Positions 56,116 to 64,000 of a stretch of DNA of 64,000 nucleotides are shown here, piece by piece. The notes under the pieces were generated by a model. It had not been told where the DNA came from and ran no database searches. It saw only the letters and a list, made by a program, of their open reading frames with translations. Numbering within the stretch: position 1 is the stretch's first letter; every line of letters begins with the position of its first letter. The stretch comes from Arachis hypogaea (lineage: Eukaryota > Streptophyta > Magnoliopsida > Fabales > Fabaceae): contig NC_092048.1 of assembly GCF_003086295.3 (NCBI RefSeq), positions 41,230,425 through 41,294,424 of the forward strand, given 5' to 3'. The translations under genes and the position numbers were made by a program.

Positions 56116-57900
56116 TTTTCTATGGCCTTATATATTGCCCCGATAGCGAAATCACCATCACTAGTATGCTTCCATCCAATTTTATCTACACCTTGCTCTT
56201 CAGAGGGCACTGAAATTGCTATGATCTTGTGTACTATTTGTTTAGGCAAGAATCTATTAATCTTCTGTGTATCGCAATTTCCTGTCGAGTCCGTCCATTC
56301 CCAAACTATGCTCTCTGTATCTGTGATGCTGGTGGTTGCGTTTGATAATAGGTTGCTTTTTCTTTCTACCCATGGGTCTAACCAAAAGTTAATGGATAGT
56401 CCATCTCTAATGCAGTGAACGATGTTTTTCTTGAATTTGGGCTAGAGTTTGATCAGTTCCTTCCAAAGAAGTGAGTCTGAACTTCTAACTATTGGTCTTG
56501 TTGAAATGTTATTTCCATTGCAGTATTTGTGGATTAGGACCTTAGACCATAGAGAGTTAGATTTGTCCCACAAATTCCATATAATTTTTAGTAAAAAGGC
56601 AACATTCATAAAGTTGAGTCTTCTCATACTCAATCCCCCTTCATGTTTAGGAGAGTATATGGTCTTCCAATTGACAGCATCTATTCTCCTTTGATTCTCA
56701 TTGTCACTCTAGATGAAACATCTTTGTAGTTTTTCAATTTCATTGCAAACTCCTTTAGGGATCCTTCCATGTTGCATTTCAAAGTTGATACCTAGGCTGA
56801 TGACTGATTGCGCTAAAGTTACTCTTCCAACTAGTGATAAGCATTTATTCTTCCACCCTTTCAGCCTGATTTGGACTTTGTCAATGACAATCTTGAAGTT
56901 TTCCTTACCTTTTTGGTTGCTATTGATCATGTCTCCTAAATATCTTCCAAGATTATTGTTCTCCTTAACGTCGGCTCTTACAGTGATCTATTGTTTGATC
57001 TGCTTAGGTGTGTTCCTAGAGAAGATGATAGAGGACTTGGTTTGGTTGACCTTTATACCAGCTACTAGGTAGAAGTTCTTTAGAATTTTCTAGATTTTAG
57101 AAACTTGCATGGTGGACGCTACCGCAAAAAGAAGAAGGTTGTCTGCAAACATGATGTGAAAAATTTCTGGTCCATTTCTTCCAACTCTAAAAGGCTTCCA
57201 ATTTCCAACTACAACCTCTTGTTTTATGTATTGATATAGTCTTTCCATGAAAATAACAAAAAGATAGGGGATATGGTGTATCCTTGTCTTACTCCTTTCA
57301 TAGGCTTGAAATAGCTTGTCTTGCTCCCATTCCAAAGCACATTGTAGTTGACCGACCTTACTCAATACATGATGATGTTGGAGACTTTATCTGAAAGGCC
57401 AAACTCTTTGATTCTTTGTTCAATAAAATTTTAATTTATCTTATCATAAGCTTTTTTGAAATCTATCTTTATGGTCATGAATCCTTGTCTTCCTCTAATC
57501 TTTCTCATGGAGTGCATCAATTCCTTGGCAATGAAGATGTTGTCCTGTATGTTCCTTCTGGGGATGAAGCTTGATTGATAAGGTGAGATCCGCTCATTTA
57601 AGAAGAGGCTTCAGTCTTTGAACAAGAATCTTGTTCAGGATTTTGTATCTCACATTGCAGAGGACTATTGGTCTAAATTGGGTGATGAATTCCGGGTTTT
57701 GAACTTTGAGGATAAGAGCTAAAAGGGTTGAGTTTGATTCCTTTATTAGTTTTGGATTGTTCCAGTAGTTCTTAATGTGGTCACAAGTCTTCCTCCCTAC
57801 GAGCTGCCAACTCATTTTGTAGAAAGCAGCTGGGAGGCCATCTTCTCCTGAAGCTTTGAGGGATCCTATGTTGTTGAGTGCTTTCTTAATTTCTTGGTCA
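56116..57900 (-). pseudogene. LINE: reverse transcriptase, decayed
   Basis: Pieces of one RT in order on the minus strand: 57815-57594 (ESNSTLLALILKVQNPEFIT, then FRPIVLCNVRYKILNKIL), 57365-57090 (IFHIMFADNLLLFA), 56930-56709 (IRLKGWKNKCLSLVGRVTLA) and 56633-56442 (RRLNFMNVAFLLKIIW). The catalytic FADD box has become FADN (near 57150), losing the second Asp, and several stops and frameshifts separate the pieces. The order and spacing are those of an L1-type polyprotein. Confidence 0.85.
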
Positions 57901-59179
57901 GTTTAGGAGAGCTTTAAGGGTCCTGCAAATGAAAGGATCTAAGCTAGATGGAGACGTAATATTTAATATAACCGGACAACTACTCACCTCCTCTTGGTAG
58001 AGGTTGAAGAAGTATTCAGTGATGTGAGTCTCTAATAGTTTATCTTCTTCTATCCAGTTGCCCTCCTGGTCTCTAAGCTTAAGAATCTTATTTTTCTTTC
58101 TTCTAATGATAGTTTTTGTATGATAGAATTTGGTGTTCCTATCACCCTCAGTGATCCATTTCCCTTTGGATTTATGTAGCCAAAAAATTTCTTCTTTATC
58201 AAGTATGTCACTAAGTTCTTTTGGAGAGATTCTTCGAGTTGGTCAAGAAACGGATTATTGCCATAGGAGTGATGTCTCTGTATCCCAGCTAGTCTGTTAA
58301 GCACTCTTCTCTTTTCTCTGAAGATGTTGCCAAAAGTTTCCCTATTCCATTTGATGAGGTTTGTCCTAACATTGTTAATGTTCAAAAAAAGGTTGTCCTT
58401 CTCCCAGCTATGGTTGATAGGATCTTCATATCTTGGGTGGTAGGCCCATATAAACTCGAATATAAAAGGCATATCTCCTCTTCTTCCTTCAACTTGGTCA
58501 GCGATCAAAAGTGGATAATGGTCCAGACTGGATCTTGGTAGGACCTTGACTATAGCTTCCTGATGCATTAGCCTCTGGTTGGCATTAAGAAGTGCCCTAT
58601 GTAATTTCTTGAACACTCTCTCGTGCCCCTCCCACAACGGTCCTCTCCAAGTGAACTTTGATCCCCCAAATCCAAGGTCAATAAGGCCACATTTGTTTAT
58701 CGAGGATGCAAAATTTTTACAAGCTCTTACATCAGTGATGCCTCTACCCTTCTTTTTCATAGTCTTTGATCTCGTTAAAATCTCTAGTGACTAGCCACAC
58801 TTTAGTCATGTTAGTAGCTATGCCATGGATTATAGGCCACAATGTTCTTCTAATTCCTGGCTCGGGGATTGCATACACCGCCGTTAGGTACCAATCTTCT
58901 CTATCGGGAGTTTCCAGTCTTGCATAGATGTATTGGGGGTGTATTTCAAGGGTTATAATTTTGATGTCATTATTATTCCAACAGATTCATATGCCACCAG
59001 AAAATCCTAGCGCTTCCTCAATGATATAATGTTCAAACCCCAGACTCTTGATAGTACTTTTGGCATTTCTCCTGCTAATTCTAGTTTCAACAAGAATGAC
59101 AATGTCAGGTCTGTTCTGTCTCATCAACTCTTTGAGGGTACACCTAAAACTGTTGCTAGCCGCACTCCTTACATTCCAT
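57901..59179 (-). pseudogene. LINE: AP endonuclease domain
   Basis: Minus strand. 59179-58990 reads RSAASNSFRCTLKELMRQNR, then PDIVILVETRISR and GFEHYIIEEALGFSGGI, ending in a stop where Trp is usual. 58810-58050 reads TRDFNEIKDYE, then, in a shifted frame, GLIDLGFGGSKFTWRGP and SSLDHYPLLI. These are the endonuclease motifs (SWN at the start, ETR, DFNE, the SDH-type box) of plant LINEs. A frameshift near 58755 and stops show it is dead. The first residues (MIIMSWN) lie beyond the hAT insertion, at about 61428-61455. Confidence 0.85.
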
Positions 59180-60169
59180 TAGGGGTGTTCGCGGTGCGGT
59201 TTGTTCGGTTTTTGATGAAAAAGTCATTCGATCCGATCGTCTAATTAAAATGCGGTTTGGTTTGGTTCGATTTTTTTACCGAAGCCATCCAAACCAAACC
59301 AAACCAATTAAATTCGGTTTGGCTTGGTTCGGTTTGATCGATTTTTTCAATCAATTCAAAAAAAATACTACCATACTATTTCACTACAAATACACAATAG
59401 CTAACAAAGTTAACCACTGCTAAGTGATCACAACAGTTGCAAAAAAAACATCAAGTTCCATCGTAGTTGAAGATGAATTTGAATCTACATCTTTATCAAG
59501 GAGCAATTGTGATCACGTCACCTTTCATTCTCATTCAAAACATGATATTTCAAGTTTCTCACTCCAATATGATACTTGAAAATAGTTTAGTTACATGTTA
59601 CCTCGTAATCAAGTAAGCAATTAATCTTGATCCTAGATCAAGATTACAAAATGGATCAATGGAATGAACAACGAAAAAGCTCCATCTGATGGAGTACAAG
59701 AAGGGAAAAATATCTTGCCACTAAGAATCACAAGAATCCTCGAGGAACAAATATAAATTTCGCTGGCAAGCATGACAGATATGTGAGGACCAATACATTT
59801 ATGCCACTGCTAACTTTATGAATTGCAAATAAAACATAGCACATGTAGTAATGCTTACAAATGCAAGTCTAAAATTTAACACAACCGTCATAATTTACGC
59901 AATTGCCAGGACAAAATTCCAAAATTCTTATGAAATGTCTCATTATATACCTGAATCATATCCTTCTAACTCATACAAGGAGAAAAGCTCACACTAATCA
60001 ACTTCATTCTTGCAAGCACAAATTATCAAATGGAATTCAAGGAAGGGATTATCAAGCACAATTACTTAACTGTATAATATGCAAAGCAACAAGATGTCAA
60101 TTATATTCCAAAATGAAAAAGTCTCCATAATTCTAAATTGATAATTTTAAGGCTCTACCGTTGTCACCT

Positions 60170-60397
60170 ATTGCCATTCCCCAAATTAGGTGCCCAAGCA
60201 ACATCTCGAACCCAATCTGTATGCATCTGAAGAGCCGGGAAGCAGTCCATCTTCCAAAATCCATTGTTCAACTTCCATACCTTCACAGTATTATCACAAC
60301 CACCAGAACACAGCTTCTGTATAGGATCAAGCAACCCGGCACCAACAAGTGCACCTGGTGCCGTTGACGATGCCCATGACACAAAAGTTACAATCAA
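60170..60397 (-). pseudogene. SEC13: Captured SEC13 exon (WD40 repeat fragment)
   Basis: Minus strand reads SWASSTAPGALVGAGLLDPI, then QKLCSGGCDNTVKVWKLNNG and WKMDCFPALQMHTDWVRDVA and WAPNLG. This is one of the most conserved stretches of plant SEC13, the WD40 protein of COPII coats and nuclear pores, with the WD-type ends 'VKVWKL' and 'VRDVAW'. After PNLG the match stops. Beyond its edges lie unrelated AT-rich sequences, so only one exon region was captured. It is open throughout, and only small changes (for example SWAP to SWAS) are seen. Confidence 0.85.
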
Positions 60398-60779
60398 ATT
60401 GTTCTAAGTTAATTGAGATCTGCAAAACAAACAATATATAGTTTGAAATTAAATTAAAATTTTTGAGTCTTTTCTTAGCTTCTCAAATCTATCCAGTGTC
60501 ATCATACAAACTCAAGTAGTTAATTCTAACATTTCTCCTATTTTAGCCATTTCTATTACCTTGAAACCTTTCTCCTCCTAATGCAATAGTGTCAAATCAA
60601 AACTGTATGACAATAATGAATCAATAAACAGTAATTGGTAAACAATGAATCAACAAATAGCAAGTCAGCAACAATAAATCAACAACAACAATACCAACAA
60701 TAAAGTAAACAATGCCAACAAACCGCAACAATGAATCAATGATTATTGAATAAAAATTAGTTAAATTACATACCTGACT

Positions 60780-61200
60780 GGGTGGTGGTCAGAAACGCTA
60801 CTGGCTGGTGGCGTCACTGGCGTGGTGCTATGCTGGCCTGCTGGGTCAGTGGATGGTGGCGTCGTGCTGTGCTATTGCTGCGTCGGTGGCCAAAAACGGT
60901 CCTCTGTCCACTGGGTGCGAGCCTGTGACGGTGGTGCTGGCTGTGGCTGGGGCTTCGTGGACCGTGGTGCACTGGTGGGTGAAAAGGTCCTGGGAGCAGT
61001 GGGTGAAACGGCTTCGGCGTTGGGAGGAAGGCTTCGAGGTGGTGGGAGCCTGGGAGGAACGGTCTTTCGCCGTCGACCTCGAGACTCAACAACGTGGGTG
61101 ACTGGGTGCAGAGAGCGAGATTGTGGAAGAGATTCAAGAGAGCGCTAGGTTTCAATTGGGGGTGGGGGCTAGGTCGCGCAGCCACAACGCTCATTTGAGA
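60780..61200. other. GC-rich island of unknown origin in the hAT-like element
   Basis: Much richer in G and C than the rest of the element and open in several frames on both strands, with no consistent protein. It may be a captured promoter or 5' leader; the pyrimidine-rich minus strand fits this. None of the overlapping frames is convincing. Confidence 0.35.
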
Positions 61201-61427
61201 ATTGGGGGTGGGGGTGGGGTGGGTTGGTTTTTTTAGGGTTTTTACTTCTCCGATTCGGTTCGGTTCGGTTGGGGTTTTCATGGTCAGAACCGAAAATCGA
61301 ACCGAACTGCAAAAAACAGCAAAACACATTTTTTCGATTTTTTTGGTTTTCGGTTTTGTTCGGTTTTCAGTTTTTTCGGTTCGGTCCATTAGTTTAGTTC
61401 AGTCCGGATCAGTTTTGAACACCCCTA

Positions 61428-62390
61428 CATTCCATGACATAATAATCATAATGGGGAGGTGATAGAGTTAGAGTTGCATATCAGCAACCGTGTCTTCCTT
61501 CATTCTCTCTAGGGAGGGTGTATTAAAGTCTACTTCTTCCACCAATTTTTTTATATTTATTTGCATGTCTATTTCCATAGGGTCTTTTCCTTTTTTATTT
61601 GGCTCAATAACATTTTTAATTTTGGCAGGCGCTTCTGGATCTGGAGGCTTTCCTTTTTCTAAAGTGGGGGTGTTGTGAGCTTCTTTCTCCATCTCCATGC
61701 TGCAGGTGTTCTAGATTTTATGTTCTTCTTCTATCCAATTGTCTTTGTGGTGAGACTCTGTTGTTTTTTTAATGGATTTGTTAGACACTGCTACATTTGG
61801 ATTGGTATATTCTAGCTTATTGACAGGGATGCGTCTGATGTTTAGAGGACTTTGGCTGAGGTCATGCTTGTTGGTTTCTGCTGTGACTTTATTTTGGTTA
61901 GTCTGGTTGTATTTTTCTTTTTCAGTGTTTCTTGTATTTGACATCTGTTGCTTTTGTGTTTCATTCTTTCCTTTTGGTATCTATTTTTGTATAGTCTCAG
62001 TGTTGGCCTGGACATTCGTTTCCTTGATCTTCCTTAGTTTGTGGCTCAGATTCTTCCTGTTCTAAGTCTTCATTCTCAAGGACGCTGAATCTTGTGTTGT
62101 TAACTCCTCTCTTAACTCTTTCGTAGGCCTTACTTGTCCCTTCTCTATCATTTACATTATTTTCTTTTGAGTCTTTTCTGGTATCTACTTTTGAATCACC
62201 ATCCATGGTCCAAAATTGTTGTTGGTTTGTTGTACAACTGCCTTGTCCTTCTCCTTTTTTTTCCTCTTGTGAGTTTTCTGCTACATATAGTTCCTGGAAC
62301 TCTTGGTTGTTGTTCTCCTTCTAAAAAGGCATGGTTCAGGTCCTCTTTAGTGGAGAACTTCACCAGGTAAAAGTCGTTGCCCAAGTCAAT
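61428..62390 (-). pseudogene. LINE: ORF1-like region with DUF4283 start
   Basis: Minus strand. At 62390-62300 it reads IDLGNDFYLVKFSTKEDLNH, then AFLEGE, the core of DUF4283, the RNA-binding N-terminal domain of plant L1-type LINEs. The rest (62206-61468) is a hydrophilic, Lys/Glu/Asn-rich linker broken by stops. The usual zinc knuckle was not seen, so an internal deletion is likely. The end (about 61455-61428) holds the start of the endonuclease (MIIMSWN). The 5' end of the LINE is cut off by the LTR at 62391. Confidence 0.75.
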
Positions 62391-64000
62391 TGTAACACCA
62401 TAATATTCAAATCCGCTCGAGTCATAAGTCAATGATAATAAGGTGGTACGAATCTCAAGGTGAATTTTTAATACATAGTTTATAAGTATAATTGAAAGGA
62501 GTATTAATCGAGAAGGATGAAAAGGAGTAAAAATAAAATCGTGAATTTGTAGCGCTCACGTACCGACAAAAAGAAGGTAAAGTGTGAATTGAGACGATAT
62601 AAAGATAATTTCGTCGCGAAGAATAAGATAAAACAAAAAATATATATATTATATATATAATTAGCCACTAGTCGCGACCCGCGAAGTTTAGGCCGGCTAG
62701 GGTACAGTATAAAAGCAGTTTGGCAACCATATCTCCTAATCTCTCCCAAACAATACACAAGGGCATCTATGGGCAAGTTTTCAAAAGGATTAAATACATA
62801 GAATGAGTTCTTTAAAAACAAAAGTGGAGAGAATCTAAGCAAACGTAAATAAGAGATCTTAGAGGTCTTCACCGTCTTTCAGACAACCCACAGCTCACTA
62901 CTGAGCACCTGGACCTGCATCTGAAAAACAAGGGATATATACGGAATGAGAACCCTCGACCCATGGATTCCCAGTACGGTAAAAGTGCCAAATAAATACA
63001 ATGCATTGTAATAAAAACTCACTAAGCATCCTAAACTTTCTTTCACCAAATATTCATCCTATGTCCTCGCTAATTCATAAATAGGCAACTGTCATAAGGA
63101 AATGCTAAATCTGATTCATATTCCTCATGCTTCCCAACTTTTTAACTCCCCAACAAATCAGAATCAGAACATAAGCCAAACCATCACCAGTTATTCTGTC
63201 TCAGCAATTCTATATCAATACTTCATATCCTCACCTGGAGCAAGTGAAATCACTTCACTGCGTCTACCCAAGGAGCTCGAATCACCTCATTCAATAATCA
63301 TCATTTTAAATTAATCATATCATTACTCCATCTCAACAAGAACAGCCCTCAGCGTCAACCGACACCAGCATGAGGTACCTCTCAGTTGTACAAATACAAG
63401 AAATATAGGCAAGGAATACACAATAAGGTACAAGTAGAATAAGTAGCACATAATCAGGTAACATATCATATATGATATAGCAATCCAAAACAAATAGACA
63501 AACCCAAACAATTCAAACATATGCAAATGATGTATGCCTGTCCTATGGCTGATGATATCATCTGTCGGTTATCAAGCCAACCCGACGTGTCCGGTAGCTA
63601 ACCCGGGCACAGTCTCTCTGTTGCACCTTATTACCATTAGAGGGAATCCGTGCCCTATCACCATTAGAGGATATCTATGCCTTGTCACCATTAGAGGATA
63701 TCGGTGCCCTGTCACCCTTACAACCAGAGAGAAAATACAAGCATACTTACATTCAACATTTTCCATCATTATTCATTTACTACATTCATTCATAATCACT
63801 CTTCATTATTACCAATTCTCCAACAATGACCCGGAGCAAGCGGGACGAACCACGACCCTTGCTACTATCCAGGTATCACAGACATACATTCATTCAAAAC
63901 TCTATAATTAAACTCATTTATCATAATTCTCATTCCCCATCTCATACCCGGAGCAAGTGGATAACGCCACTGCCTACTACCCGGGATCACACGTCACATT
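62391..64000 (-). mobile_element. LTR of a Tekay-like chromovirus, runs off the window
   Basis: Starts tgtaacacc, as does the outer end of the LTR at 30535. It shares 'gatgatatcatctgtcggtt' and the following 'agccaacccgac' with that LTR (31441-31480 and 63550-63585), but the two are clearly diverged. By comparison the element is on the minus strand and this is the 3' end of its 3' LTR. It sits inside the LINE DUF4283 domain, whose other half must lie beyond the window; tcaat precedes it as the likely target duplication. The frames inside are short and repetitive. Confidence 0.75.
63631..63711. repeat. 27-bp tandem repeat, three copies
   Basis: Units of 27 bp at 63631, 63658 and 63685 built on 'caccattagaggatatc' with few differences, followed by the start of a fourth. 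They make a repetitive frame on both strands. Confidence 0.85.

Larger units (their letters stand above)
59180..61427. mobile_element. hAT-like element carrying a SEC13 exon
   Basis: Ends taggggtgttcgcgg and gttttgaacacccctа-type (gaacacccct plus a) are inverted. The flanks cattccat (59172-59179 and 61428-61435) are a perfect 8-bp target duplication. Subterminal 'ggtttggtttggttc' and 'cggttcggttcggt' repeats fill both arms, as in related plant hAT MITEs. The 2.2-kb body has no transposase but holds a SEC13 exon and a GC-rich 0.6-kb stretch (60780-61400) of unknown origin. It is inserted between the first codons of the LINE endonuclease domain. Confidence 0.9.

Noticed and set aside
55550..57072. 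Plus-strand frames in the LINE region (55550, 56122, 56449, 56713)
   Set aside because: The minus strand of the same interval has zf-RVT and reverse transcriptase motifs in order; the plus frames are their shadows.
60808..61389. Overlapping frames of up to 191 codons on both strands in the hAT-like element
   Set aside because: GC-rich sequence with few stops in all frames, Pro/Ser/His-rich composition, and one frame reads through the transposon's terminal 'ggttcggttc' repeats. Not a supported gene.

Overview
This is a nuclear plant sequence. It is AT-rich, has no intact host gene, and is built almost wholly of nested transposable elements with plant-type hallmarks: Ty3/gypsy retrotransposons with a chromodomain, tRNA-Asp and tRNA-Met primer sites, CACTA, hAT and Mutator-type DNA elements, an L1-type LINE and a tRNA-derived SINE. 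Dense 'cacgcggtcgcgtca' tracts and the style of several repeats suggest a legume, most likely peanut (Arachis). That organism call is inference from memory, not from a search.

Layout. 1-4146: AT-rich DNA with a Mutator-type MITE (1332-1644), a terminal-inverted-repeat element carrying what looks like malate dehydrogenase exon 1 (about 1850-3253), and part of an RPA70-like gene on the minus strand. 4147-13688: a complete 9.5-kb non-autonomous, Athila-like retrotransposon (minus strand) with two 1462-bp LTRs, which splits an exon of the RPA70-like gene. 13977-14159: a Tourist-like MITE. 14815-19547: a CACTA element carrying exons of a beta-1,3-galactosyltransferase and an SCD2-like gene. 19548-25419: an internally deleted Ty3/gypsy element, two long LTRs around about 0.6 kb of interior. 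25420-30462: LTR remnant, SINE, AT-rich DNA, a hAT-type MITE and another MITE. 30463-39510: an array of 27-nt palindromes interrupted by a Tekay-type chromovirus (30535-39239, minus strand), whose 5-bp target duplication is still perfect.

39511-47600 is very AT-rich, with a diverged duplicated repeat and an Athila-like LTR remnant. From about 47624 to 62390 lies one L1-type LINE (minus strand), cut by three later insertions and bounded by a fourth: a CACTA element carrying UPL-type HECT, cathepsin B and KDPG-aldolase-like exons (47852-51917), a solo LTR (52040-55583), a hAT-like element carrying a SEC13 exon (59180-61427), and a chromovirus LTR that runs off the window (62391-64000). Removing the inserts restores continuity of the LINE RNase H and endonuclease domains.

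The features most worth a second look are (i) hairpin arrays in several LTRs whose loops are constant while their stems change on both arms together, (ii) the array of exactly 27-nt palindromes spaced mostly 40, 48 or 56 nt apart, (iii) CpG-dense palindrome clusters shared by unrelated retrotransposon lineages, and (iv) three DNA transposons carrying exons from at least six host genes. Family names and host-gene identities rest on recognising motifs by eye; no search was run.
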